A stretch of 44,257 nt of DNA, taken from the NCBI RefSeq assembly GCF_018332515.1, contig NZ_BOQD01000003.1:1-44257 (forward strand), read 5' to 3'. Origin of the DNA: Bacillus hominis (GTDB taxonomy: Bacteria > Bacillota > Bacilli > Bacillales > Bacillaceae_G). A model generated the notes under the pieces. That model did no database searches. It saw only the letters and a list, made by a program, of their open reading frames with translations, and was not told the DNA's origin. Position numbers and translations under genes: made by a program. Shown piece by piece: positions 36,750 through 44,257 of the stretch. Positions within the stretch are counted from its first letter, which is position 1. Each line of letters starts with the position of its first letter.

Positions 36750-37178
36750 TTATATTGTTTGTTCTTTTGTCTCTGTATCAGATTTAATATATAGAAGTAT
36801 TATGATGGCTAAAAATCCAATAAAAGATAGCATAGGTATTGAGATGAAACCGAATAAATTTAAGTAATCCTCTGTACAAGAAACTCCTACTGAACAAGTC
36901 TTCATCTCCCTAATAGGAAACGCTTGAATTGTAATTTGATATACAGATAAAATCAAACCCATACACGCAAATGGAAATGCATACGTGCTGACATGCGGAT
37001 CTCTTCTATACATTCCTATCCCCAATATAAATACTAATGGATACATGGCCATTCTTTGGTACCAGCACAAATCACATGGCGGCAGCTTCATCCATTCACT
37101 AAAAAACAAACTAATTAACATTGCACTAGTAGCTATCGTCCAAGCAAATGCAATGTGGTACTTACGAATCCATTCCAT
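36750..37178 (-). CDS. bdbC: BdbC/DsbB-family disulfide oxidoreductase
   Basis: The 142-residue membrane protein has four helices and both DsbB cysteine pairs: Cys35/Cys38 in PPCDLCWYQRM, and Cys95/Cys101 in MKTCSVGVSCTE. BdbC takes electrons from the thiol oxidase BdbD and passes them to quinone, making disulfides outside the membrane. No bdbD is seen in this window, so it must use the chromosomal partner or one elsewhere on the element. GAGGAG lies about seven bases before the ATG. On the same strand downstream are the PagR-like gene and the Cys-tailed membrane protein. Plasmid-borne bdbC genes are often linked to competence, bacteriocin or conjugation functions. Confidence 0.95.
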   Translation of the reverse strand: MEWIRKYHIAFAWTIATSAMLISLFFSEWMKLPPCDLCWYQRMAMYPLVFILGIGMYRRDPHVSTYAFPFACMGLILSVYQITIQAFPIREMKTCSVGVSCTEDYLNLFGFISIPMLSFIGFLAIIILLYIKSDTETKEQTI

Positions 37179-37254
37179 TTTACGTTCTCCTCACACGAGT
37201 TTAGTTGCATTAAAGGGTTTTAAATAAGGATGTGATATTATCTCAATTATCTAT

Positions 37255-37542
37255 TTAGAATGTCACTAACTTATTTCCGTATTTGGAATAACCGGTTTCA
37301 ATGGATAGTATCCAATCATTTAGATCTTCCCAGTCATACCCCTTATCTTTCAACTCTGGTGGAAAGCGATTCTCAAAATTGTCACGCATTCCATACATGG
37401 TTTCTAATGCTTTTTCTAGTGGGCCGAATCTATATACAATATGTGTTTTCACTCGTTTGTTTTTCTTTTCTGCTACAGCCAAATATACATATCGTCTTTC
37501 CTTTGCTAAAACAAACTTCAAGAACCCTGGCATTTGACTCAT
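37255..37542 (-). CDS. Hypothetical protein, 95 residues
   Basis: Not recognised. The ATG is preceded by AAAGGAG at about ten bases. The protein is soluble, basic in its first half (FVLAKERRYVYLAVAEKKNK) and acidic in the second (YDWEDLNDWILSIETGYSKYG). The YVYLAV-E pattern and a following YRFGPLEKAL recall small proteins near transposase-like sequences that begin with a similar beta-hairpin, but the match is too short to rely on. It lies between a small membrane protein gene and bdbC on the same strand. Confidence 0.7.
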   Translation of the reverse strand: MSQMPGFLKFVLAKERRYVYLAVAEKKNKRVKTHIVYRFGPLEKALETMYGMRDNFENRFPPELKDKGYDWEDLNDWILSIETGYSKYGNKLVTF

Positions 37543-37618
37543 CTAAAACATTCTCCTTTCGGTTTTCCTTACCCCTTTCTTTTGTATGCGAGTAAGGAAA
37601 ACAAGCGCTTTTGCCGTA

Positions 37619-37819
37619 TTAATTTAAGAGATGTTTCATTTTTTTGCTTTGAAAATATAAGAACACACTCATCATGACAATATTTATTGCACCAGCTGCA
37701 GCTCCAATTTTTGATATAACATATACATATTCATTACCACTAAATGGAAATAGACTCAAAAAAATAAAGAAAGTAGAAATAAAAAAAGATAAGAGCATGT
37801 TTCTTTTGTTCCCATTCAT
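37619..37819 (-). CDS. Small two-helix membrane protein, 66 residues
   Basis: Two hydrophobic stretches (about residues 9-26 and 36-56) surround a short polar loop, and a basic tail ends the protein (QSKKMKHLLN). AAGGAGG lies about nine bases before the ATG. It follows the thermonuclease gene by 33 bases on the same strand. Family and role unknown. Confidence 0.65.
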   Translation of the reverse strand: MNGNKRNMLLSFFISTFFIFLSLFPFSGNEYVYVISKIGAAAGAINIVMMSVFLYFQSKKMKHLLN

Positions 37820-37852
37820 TCAGGAAACCTCCTTTTTGAATAAGTATTGATA

Positions 37853-38497
37853 TTAAGCTGCATCATTACGGTTATAATGCCGGTTCTTTTCATCTACAAA
37901 TCCTTTAATGCTCCACACGCCAGCTTTCGATTCTTTTGCTTTGTTTTCTGCTTCTAGCATTTCAGGTAGAAATGTAGTATTGGGTCTAGAAATATAGGCT
38001 ATAATCCCATAACCCGACTTGACCATTAATTCGTTGATGTGTATTCCATCACAAAATACATACGCCAATTTTCTACCGAATTTGTCTTCTTTTGGTCCCC
38101 GATCATAAACTAAGGTTACCTTTTTCCCTTCTAGCTGTTTCTTTAAAAAAGAAGAGGCTTCTTTCCCCATCTTTTGTGGTGGAATTTTTTGAGATACAGA
38201 CTCAGGGGTATCTAATAACAGTAACCTTACCGTCTGTTTCTGCCCCTTTACATTCACGTCTATCGTATCTCCGTCCTTTATATGTAATACCTTTCCTTTA
38301 ACAGTCTCTAAGCCCCTTATTTTCCCCTTATAAGCTTCTGGAATATCAACAATACCTTTCCCTTCCACGTGCTGTTGTATCCCGTTTTGTACTGCTTGGG
38401 CAGGTCTTGAATCATTTTTTGTTTGCGTCGAATTGCTGCATGCTGCAATTTGAAATACGAATGATGTTATACAAATAGCCTTAATCCATTTTTTCAT
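37853..38497 (-). CDS. Lipoprotein thermonuclease (staphylococcal nuclease-like)
   Basis: The 214-residue protein starts with a lipoprotein signal (QIAAC, Cys20 lipidated) and a linker, and carries an SNase domain from about residue 66. Residues matching the nuclease active site: Asp75/Asp77 (KDGDTID), Arg91, Asp96 and Glu99 (VRLLLLDTPE), and Arg142 (KFGRKLAY). It should cut DNA and RNA at the outer face of the membrane with calcium. GGAGG lies about 12 bases before the ATG. From memory, pXO1 carries a micrococcal-nuclease-like gene next to its topoisomerase gene, as here. The role could be DNA uptake, nucleotide scavenging or control of incoming DNA; not determinable from sequence. Confidence 0.93.
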   Translation of the reverse strand: MKKWIKAICITSFVFQIAACSNSTQTKNDSRPAQAVQNGIQQHVEGKGIVDIPEAYKGKIRGLETVKGKVLHIKDGDTIDVNVKGQKQTVRLLLLDTPESVSQKIPPQKMGKEASSFLKKQLEGKKVTLVYDRGPKEDKFGRKLAYVFCDGIHINELMVKSGYGIIAYISRPNTTFLPEMLEAENKAKESKAGVWSIKGFVDEKNRHYNRNDAA

Positions 38498-38541
38498 ATC
38501 GAAATTTCTTCCTCCTAATCAAAATACGTAAATAGCTGCGT

Positions 38542-38751
38542 CTAATAAACAAACGGACTCTCTATTGTATTTACTTCTCGATTATTACAACATAGGCAAA
38601 ACTGTATCCATTTTGGATAATCATTATAAAGCGCTCTAAATGAGCGTTTCTTGCAATTTGGACATATTGAAACTATATTTTCTTCATTCTCTTCCTGACT
38701 TTTCAATTTTTCAAAAGAAACATTAGTAGATGCTATACTAGTGGTACACAA
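38542..38751 (-). CDS. Small zinc-ribbon-like protein, 69 residues
   Basis: Two Cys pairs, CPNCKKRSF and CLCCNN, about 25 residues apart form a probable zinc ribbon; otherwise unrecognised. The start is a TTG at 38751 with AAAGGGGG seven bases upstream. The longer frame, from a TTG at 38790, would begin inside the A/T-rich edge of a terminator hairpin and lacks a ribosome binding site. It lies between topB and the thermonuclease gene on the same strand, and a terminator-like hairpin (38795-38839) lies just upstream. Confidence 0.6.
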   Translation of the reverse strand: MCTTSIASTNVSFEKLKSQEENEENIVSICPNCKKRSFRALYNDYPKWIQFCLCCNNREVNTIESPFVY

Positions 38752-38794
38752 TATATATCCCCCTTTTGAGTCTTGAAATTTCAAAAACAAATAA

Positions 38795-38839
38795 AAAAGG
38801 ACACACCTATGGCATATGTATGCGTAGGTGTGTCCTTTT
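38795..38839 (-). terminator. Terminator-like hairpin, copy 1 (between topB and the zinc-ribbon gene)
   Basis: AAAAGGACACACCTA pairs with TAGGTGTGTCCTTTT, with a further GCATA/TATGC inside. On the minus strand it is followed by T6, so it can end topB transcripts about 87 bases after the stop. Arms and flanks match the hairpin at 41611-41655. Confidence 0.85.
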
Positions 38840-38925
38840 GCAAGATAGTTTTAGAAGTATTTTGTTACTTTTATCATATCATAGTTCTAATTAATTTTAT
38901 ATATGAAATTTAAGATTTTGCGATA

Positions 38926-41589
38926 TTATTTCTTCTTCTCATATATAAACGAGACTCTCTTCTGTGAAGAGTCATATGTTAATTTCGCATCGAATGATTT
39001 CCCTGTTTTTTTCGATATAAATCCTTTTATTGTATCCGTCATATTCTTTTCTAATAATTTTTTTATTTGACTAGCTGTAATTCTTTTTTCAAGTATCATT
39101 CCTGAAACAATGAAATCACAGCCCTTCTTGTATTGTTCGCATAGATAGTTTGTTTTCCCTATTATGACTCTACTCTGGCATAATGGGCATTTACCTACTG
39201 TACGATCATCTGTAGTTGGAAATTCAAAACAAATACTAAGATCCGGGTTTAATCGAATCGCAGCTGTGAATTCTCCTTTTCCCCCACTAAAACCACTAAT
39301 GAAGTCTGTTACATTGTTATTAACTAGCTTTTTAATCTGGCTATCGGATAATTTCTTGCCTTTAATTTTAGCCGGCAACATAAAATCGCATCCGTTTTGA
39401 TATTCTGAGCACCCAAAAAACGTTTTACGGTTTAAGATTTGTCCTTTTTGACACTTTGGACACTGACCTAGCGATAATTCTTCAACTGAAGGTAAATTAA
39501 AGCTGACTTCACCGTTAAAAAATGCTAGATAAGCAGAAAACTCTTTGCCATTAGATTTAAATCCTTTTATAATGTCCGTTTTATTTTCTTCAAACAGTTT
39601 TTTAATTTGTGCTGCAGGAATTGTTTTTTCTTTTATTCTTTTGGGTAATCCAATGTTACAGTTTGGATGATTGCTACACCCGAAAAATTTCCCTCTATCT
39701 AAAATTATTCCATTTCCACAAGGACATTGGCAGACTTCTATTTGTTGCTTCCAGGTCTCTATTAGGTTGTGCGAAACCGTGTCAGGTATTCTTATAATCT
39801 CTTGTGTTATTTTTTGTACAAATGTATTTGTTTGGGCAATGAAGTCCTCATAACTCATTTCATTTTTTTCAATACGGTGTATCATTCCTTCCATTTCAGC
39901 TGTGTATAGTGGATCTTTAATTTGCTGAACAGGAAATTGTTCAATAAAGGCACGGCCAATTGGAGTCGTAGTAATTTTTCCTTTTTCAATCGCTATATAG
40001 TTCTTCTCATGTAAAGCTGGAATAAAGGTTGCTTCGGTTGCAACGGTTCCAATTCTTTTCCCCTTCATTAATTCCTTTAAATGTTCATCGTCTATTTTAC
40101 GTCCTGCTGTTTCCATAAAGGTCAGAATGGAGCTTTCTGTGTGTAGAGCAGGTTTCTTTGTTTTGGATTCCAGTAATTCAAAATCGCAGATTTGAAGTTC
40201 CTGTCCTTTCTGCATAATAGGAATTTTAAATACTTCCACACTTTCTTCCTCTACTTCCTCTTGAAACACTTCTAGAAATCCTTTTTCTCGAAGTACACTT
40301 TCTTTTGTTTGATAGATATTTCCCATCGCGTCAATAAGTAATACTTCTCTTACCAGGTATACTGCAGGACGCATGAAATTACCTACAAAACGTTTTACTA
40401 CGAGGCTATATAGTTGTTTTTCAATCTCTGGACGACCTTCCTCTTGATATTGTTTAGTCGTAGGTATAATAGCAAAATGACTTGATACAAGCTCATCGTT
40501 GAATGTTTTATGTTTCACATCAATTGCTTCAATATCTACGGATTGTACCAGTAAAGAATACTGACTCTTAGCTAGTGCCTGCATAACACCTTTTACACGC
40601 TCTACTTGCTCTGTAGGCAAATGCCTAGAAGATGAACGAGGATATGTAATAAACCCTTCTTCATACAAGTTCTGAATATGTTTTTTTGCAGTTTCAGCAT
40701 TAATTTGCAATTGCGCATGGGCATCTTTATACAGATCTGTTAAGTTATATAGCAATTTAGGATTCTTCTTCCTGGTTCCCTCTTTAAATTCTTCTACTAC
40801 AAGATATTGCCCTTTCAAATTTTCTCCCAAACTTCTTAATGGCGATGGGTTTAACACTTGATCTTCTGTTTTCATAACCGGTGTAAGTCCTAAATCTGTT
40901 ATTAGCTGCAGATGATAATAAGATTGCTCTCTATAGTTTTCAATTGCTAATTCGCGTTGGCGTATCTCATTTAATAAACACATTTGTACACGGCCAGATG
41001 ACAATAAGAATTTATTTTGCGCTAATTTTGTGGTACATCCCCTGGTTATATTCATCCCTAATAGATAATCCAGATACTGCCTTGCTTTAGCAGAATACGC
41101 CAGTCCATCGTATTTAGATGCGCTTTCTAATCGATTGAGAGCTGCTTCAAGTTCTGCAGCTTCAAAAGAGGATTTAAATACGCGAGATTGCTTTTTATTC
41201 ACACCTGCATATTCGTACACTTCCCTATAGATTAACTCTCCCTCTCGGTCCGCGTCACATACGTTCACCGCATGGTCAACATCAGGACGTTGCAGTAGTT
41301 TAACAAGGATTTGTAATTGTTCAGCATTTTCTTGTATCACTTTATAAGCTGGCTGATAAATTAAAGGTAAATGTTCTAACTTAAACATTTTATACTCTGG
41401 ATCCATCTCTTCCGGATTTTTTAGTTCCAGCAAATGTCCACGGCACCAACTGACAATATAATGATCATTTTCATAATAACCATAATAAGGCTTGCTACCA
41501 ATGTACTTTTGTGAGTGACGGAATCGTGGCGATTTCATAATTTCATTGGCCACTTTTGATTTTTCTGCAATAAATAACGTTTTCCCCAT
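38926..41589 (-). CDS. topB: Topoisomerase III-type (type IA) DNA topoisomerase
   Basis: The 887-residue protein begins with a Toprim domain (FIAEKSKVA; DADREGE at 112-118 holds the magnesium acidic residues) and has the catalytic Tyr316 in EEGFITYPRSSSRHLP. The tail, from about residue 590, has Cys-rich zinc-finger-like units (CQCPCGNG..FFGCSNHPNC, CPKCQKGQ..FFGCSEYQNGC, CPLCQSR..LCEQYKKGC). These alternate with repeats of the topoisomerase C-terminal type (SQIKKLVNNNVTDFISGF, SQIKKLLEKNMTDTIKGF). It passes single strands through transient breaks and can separate linked plasmid daughters. AAGGAGG lies six bases before the ATG. A terminator-like hairpin lies directly before the ribosome binding site and a near-copy follows the gene. 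Large Bacillus plasmids commonly carry such a gene. Confidence 0.96.
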   Translation of the reverse strand: MGKTLFIAEKSKVANEIMKSPRFRHSQKYIGSKPYYGYYENDHYIVSWCRGHLLELKNPEEMDPEYKMFKLEHLPLIYQPAYKVIQENAEQLQILVKLLQRPDVDHAVNVCDADREGELIYREVYEYAGVNKKQSRVFKSSFEAAELEAALNRLESASKYDGLAYSAKARQYLDYLLGMNITRGCTTKLAQNKFLLSSGRVQMCLLNEIRQRELAIENYREQSYYHLQLITDLGLTPVMKTEDQVLNPSPLRSLGENLKGQYLVVEEFKEGTRKKNPKLLYNLTDLYKDAHAQLQINAETAKKHIQNLYEEGFITYPRSSSRHLPTEQVERVKGVMQALAKSQYSLLVQSVDIEAIDVKHKTFNDELVSSHFAIIPTTKQYQEEGRPEIEKQLYSLVVKRFVGNFMRPAVYLVREVLLIDAMGNIYQTKESVLREKGFLEVFQEEVEEESVEVFKIPIMQKGQELQICDFELLESKTKKPALHTESSILTFMETAGRKIDDEHLKELMKGKRIGTVATEATFIPALHEKNYIAIEKGKITTTPIGRAFIEQFPVQQIKDPLYTAEMEGMIHRIEKNEMSYEDFIAQTNTFVQKITQEIIRIPDTVSHNLIETWKQQIEVCQCPCGNGIILDRGKFFGCSNHPNCNIGLPKRIKEKTIPAAQIKKLFEENKTDIIKGFKSNGKEFSAYLAFFNGEVSFNLPSVEELSLGQCPKCQKGQILNRKTFFGCSEYQNGCDFMLPAKIKGKKLSDSQIKKLVNNNVTDFISGFSGGKGEFTAAIRLNPDLSICFEFPTTDDRTVGKCPLCQSRVIIGKTNYLCEQYKKGCDFIVSGMILEKRITASQIKKLLEKNMTDTIKGFISKKTGKSFDAKLTYDSSQKRVSFIYEKKK

Positions 41590-41610
41590 AACTTTTCCTC
41601 CTTAAACAAA

Positions 41611-41655
41611 AAAAGGACACACCTACGCTATGGTTATGCGTAGGTGTGTCCTTTT
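41611..41655 (-). terminator. Terminator-like hairpin, copy 2 (topB leader)
   Basis: AAAAGGACACACCTACGC pairs perfectly (18 base pairs) with its complement around nine bases. On the minus strand it is followed by T8 and then, within about ten bases, by the topB ribosome binding site. It could end the upstream PRTase transcript or act as an attenuator for topB. Confidence 0.8.
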
Positions 41656-41823
41656 GCAATATGATTTTTTAGTATTGGATTATTTACATAATAACATTTA
41701 CTATATTTATATACAAATAGAATTGAGACTGAATAGGATTTCTCAACATCTATGGTCAAATGTAAATGCTATATAAAAGCTTTTTCGATTTTATCGAGAA
41801 ATTATGCTTATATATATGTAGCA

Positions 41824-43008
41824 TTAAACTAAATCAGCAAAATCCAAAATTTCCAAATCATTATCTAAGTTATAATATTTTACCCCTTTAAATGTATCTC
41901 CATAAGGGATTTCATCAACAAACTGATAAGAATATTTTTTCGATACATCACCTTTAATCTGATAATTCGTCGAGTGGTATTTTCTCCCGAATTTTCCGAA
42001 TGAAAGAAAAATAACTTCTTTAGCACCAGCGGCGAAAAGCAAATGTTTTGCTGATTCAGCCGAGTATCCGTTAGTAATATAATCATCAATAATACATATC
42101 ACCTTACCCTTAATTTTATCAACTAAAGCTGGATTTACGATTAAAGTATCGAAATCTTTATCGCTTTTATTAATCAAGCGCAAAGTACTACTGCTATTAT
42201 GTTTTGATCTCATAGGCATTTGTCTAATCAATATTTCTGGTCCTCTTCTTGGTTTACCGTCAATAAGAACCCTAAGCGCTTCCTTTAAGAAAGAAACAGA
42301 TGTAACTGTATTATCAGGTTTAGAAGAAGGGAAAGTCCCCCAATAGTCAATCTTATCAAAATAAGGGTTTGTTGTCACTTCGTTTATTAAATGGAATAAT
42401 AGAAGAAGTAAAATTCTTTGATCTCTTATGGATTTATCACCTTTTAAATTTGTTTCAAAAATTTGTTTAACTCTAGCTTCTTTTTCAGGTCGATGATGGG
42501 TATTTGCATTATTTAAACTTATAACACTGAAGTTATCCTCAAAACACATATGAAAGTAATTTGCTTTATGAATTTCAAAAGCTTTTAAGCAATCAACAAC
42601 ATCTTGAAATTCAATGATTGGCAAACCATATTGTTTTACTTTATCAGAAATGACAACTCTACCACTATTCAGTCTCTCAGGGTTAAATAATGGTATTTTG
42701 CAGTTAAAAGCAAAAATAGCATCTTCTTGGACAATACCTATCATACCAAAAAGTGCACCTTTCTTTTTTAAAACCTTGATTTTATCTTTCGTTTCTGAGC
42801 TTCGATCAAGTAGTTTTATTTTATCTTTATACTCTTTAGGTATTTTATTTTGTAATATGTTAATTGTTGATTTTCTAGCAACAATTCTTAAATATATATC
42901 TTTCTCATAAAACAAGTCGGCAAATTTCAAATTTTCCTCAATCAATTCATTATCTTCAGTAAAAAATACTAATTTCGATATAAAAATCATTTTGTTTTTT
43001 TTAGTCAT
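41824..43008 (-). CDS. Phosphoribosyltransferase-domain protein (ShosT-like toxin candidate)
   Basis: The 394-residue protein has a C-terminal PRTase domain, with the PRPP loop at residues 304-318 (VICIIDDYITNGYSA) followed by a helix and the AAGAKEVIFLSFG strand. The N-terminal part (1-140) looks like a HAD-type fold: LVFFTEDNELIEENL, later ALFGMIGIVQEDAIFAFN, but the HAD nucleophile DxD is not evident. Its start overlaps the stop of the DprA-like gene by eight bases, so the two are translated together. PRTase plus DprA-like protein is the composition of ShosTA, a toxin-antitoxin and phage-defence pair in which the PRTase is the toxin. I infer that role; a nucleotide-salvage enzyme is less likely given the fusion and partner. 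Confidence 0.75.
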   Translation of the reverse strand: MTKKNKMIFISKLVFFTEDNELIEENLKFADLFYEKDIYLRIVARKSTINILQNKIPKEYKDKIKLLDRSSETKDKIKVLKKKGALFGMIGIVQEDAIFAFNCKIPLFNPERLNSGRVVISDKVKQYGLPIIEFQDVVDCLKAFEIHKANYFHMCFEDNFSVISLNNANTHHRPEKEARVKQIFETNLKGDKSIRDQRILLLLLFHLINEVTTNPYFDKIDYWGTFPSSKPDNTVTSVSFLKEALRVLIDGKPRRGPEILIRQMPMRSKHNSSSTLRLINKSDKDFDTLIVNPALVDKIKGKVICIIDDYITNGYSAESAKHLLFAAGAKEVIFLSFGKFGRKYHSTNYQIKGDVSKKYSYQFVDEIPYGDTFKGVKYYNLDNDLEILDFADLV

Positions 43009-43855
43009 TTAGCATTTCGCCTCCAAAACCCCTGATTTTATTATTAATTAATTCATCTTCTTGATCAACAAATAGAATCTTTTTACTAGCCTCACTTGCG
43101 TTTCTAATTGTATTCATAGTCCCACTTTTTAAATTCGTTTCTGTAACTACTACTATATCGCTTATATTTGCTAAATATTGATTTCTATCTAAAAAACTAG
43201 ATTTATAAGTATTTTCTTTTGGACCAATGGATGTTACCAACAAACCTCCATCTAATATTTTTTTTGCTAATTCTTGGTTTTCCTTAGGGTAAATTTTGTT
43301 GAAATTTGTAGGTAATACGGCAATTGTTTTGCCTTTATGGACAATTGCTGTCTCGTGAGAAATTGTATCAATACCTTTTGCTAATCCACTAACAATAACA
43401 TAATTATCCTCAACAAATTTTCTGGTTAACTTCTTAGTAATTGCAATAGCTTTTGGGGAAGGATGCCGAGTACCTACGATTGCCACTCTTTTCTGGTTAA
43501 CTTCTAAAAGTGAAATATCTCCTTTTGAATACATAAAAAGTGGCATTATTTTTTCTGGTATTAGCTCTGTCATCTCATTCACATCATACTTAAAATACAT
43601 TTTACTTTTACTGTCCCTTAAGAAATCATCTTCTTTAAATAAGTCGATTTTAAAATCCCTGTATTTATAGTAATTTTCTGCCAACTTTCTGTCTTTATCA
43701 GTAAATTTTTTTTCCAATTCAGCATATATTTTGTATCCCCTATTAAAAATAATGTTTATAGGATCTATTCCTAAAAGAAAAATATCTTGTAAAAGGGTAT
43801 TATTAAAGCCGAACTGCTTTAAGAAAAACAATTCACTTCTTATATTTTCTACCAT
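43001..43855 (-). CDS. DprA/Smf-like protein (ShosA-like antitoxin candidate)
   Basis: The 284-residue protein has an N-terminal helical region (1-100) and a DprA-type Rossmann domain: VAIVGTRHPS (GTR at 138-140), SGLAKGIDTISHETA (from 166), TIAVLPTNFNKIYPKEN, GLLVTS and FLDRNQYLANISDIVVV with SGTMNTIRNA. In DprA this domain binds single-stranded DNA and loads RecA. Here the C-terminal winged helix found in many DprA proteins is absent. The canonical GTxRP-type and FPxRNRxIA blocks are altered, which fits a specialised paralogue rather than the competence protein. GAAGGAG lies eight bases before the ATG. It is the first gene of a two-gene operon with the PRTase, suggesting control of that protein. 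Confidence 0.85.
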   Translation of the reverse strand: MVENIRSELFFLKQFGFNNTLLQDIFLLGIDPINIIFNRGYKIYAELEKKFTDKDRKLAENYYKYRDFKIDLFKEDDFLRDSKSKMYFKYDVNEMTELIPEKIMPLFMYSKGDISLLEVNQKRVAIVGTRHPSPKAIAITKKLTRKFVEDNYVIVSGLAKGIDTISHETAIVHKGKTIAVLPTNFNKIYPKENQELAKKILDGGLLVTSIGPKENTYKSSFLDRNQYLANISDIVVVTETNLKSGTMNTIRNASEASKKILFVDQEDELINNKIRGFGGEMLND

Positions 43856-44257
43856 TGTGTAACTCCTTCTTTATAATCAACTATATATATTTAAAACAGG
43901 TAACGTAAGATATTTATATAAATAAATCATTATATAAATGAAACTCTTTCCCCTTGCACTTCATTCGGAGTACCGATAACTTCAGCTTAAATATCTCAAC
44001 TCTTGAAAAACTATCTCATAAATTATACTTTTTAAGTTTATTTTAACACATACTTATAGCAAGGATTCACACGATAATCTCAATACCCTATTAATTATAA
44101 GATATACAAAAACGCTAAAACAGCTTGCCATGTAATTGTCATTACAAAGTAAAACTTTAATCAGTGCAGACTGTATCTTTATTCTAATTGATTTTGCTAT
44201 TAATTATCCGACTATTCTTTAGTCAAGTAACGAATTTCATTAAAATTTAAATATATA
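43856..44257. other. Region upstream of the DprA-PRTase operon, no gene seen
   Basis: AT-rich, with stops in all frames. It should hold the leftward promoter of the operon, but no -35/-10 pair stands out. I see no repeats or RNA structure worth naming. Confidence 0.4.

Noticed and set aside
43001-43855. Housekeeping competence gene dprA
   Set aside because: It lacks the usual winged-helix end, has altered motifs and is fused in an operon with a PRTase, none of which fits the competence gene.

Overview
The window is low-GC, Gram-positive DNA with strong AAGGAGG-type ribosome binding sites. It carries Bacillus-specific families (a GerC-like germination lipoprotein, Rap-Phr, BdbC, an exceptionally long DUF11 protein). 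The combination of a Rap-Phr pair with an N-H-G-G ending signal, a short Hfq paralogue, a PagR-like ArsR regulator, BdbC, a lipoprotein thermonuclease and a topoisomerase III recalls the backbone of the Bacillus anthracis plasmid pXO1 and its relatives in the B. cereus group. I infer a large pXO1-like plasmid (or an integrated copy) of a B. cereus/thuringiensis-type strain; this rests on memory of families and gene order, not on a search.

Layout. 0-2.2 kb: a truncated phosphoesterase remnant and an orphan GerC-type lipoprotein. 2.2-17.3 kb: one 15-kb minus-strand gene for a 5010-residue protein with 35 DUF11-type repeats. 17.7-20.7 kb: an isochorismatase-family hydrolase, then about 2.4 kb with no convincing gene but about ten small stem-loops of two related sequence types. 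20.7-24.1 kb: an exported C39-like peptidase, an OmpR-type regulator and a histidine kinase broken by a two-base loss in a TA repeat. 24.3-27.3 kb: two direct copies of a roughly 0.5-kb small-membrane-protein module, flanking a 100-residue unknown and a four-repeat zinc-ribbon protein. 27.4-30.3 kb: an unknown gene, a PD-(D/E)XK nuclease-like protein and a XerS-type recombinase; the same palindrome lies about 62 bases before the first two genes. 30.3-31.9 kb: a frameshifted gene and two small membrane proteins on the minus strand.

32.3-33.9 kb holds rap, phr and hfq, with a second, out-of-frame copy of the Phr tail just after phr. 34.7-38.8 kb is a minus-strand run: HTH-zinc-ribbon regulator, macro-domain protein, membrane protein with a Cys/Gly tail, ArsR/PagR-like regulator, BdbC, two small unknowns, thermonuclease, small zinc-ribbon protein. 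38.9-41.6 kb is topB, with a nearly identical terminator-like hairpin on each side. 41.8-43.9 kb is a DprA-like gene overlapping a phosphoribosyltransferase gene, an arrangement resembling the ShosTA toxin-antitoxin/phage-defence system.

How they may work together: Rap-Phr and possibly Hfq would tie the element to the host's sporulation decision and RNA regulation; TopB and XerS-type functions serve replication, resolution or mobility; the DprA-PRTase pair is the best candidate for defence or plasmid stabilisation; the zinc-ribbon module between direct repeats and the PD-(D/E)XK/recombinase module look like accessory cargo.
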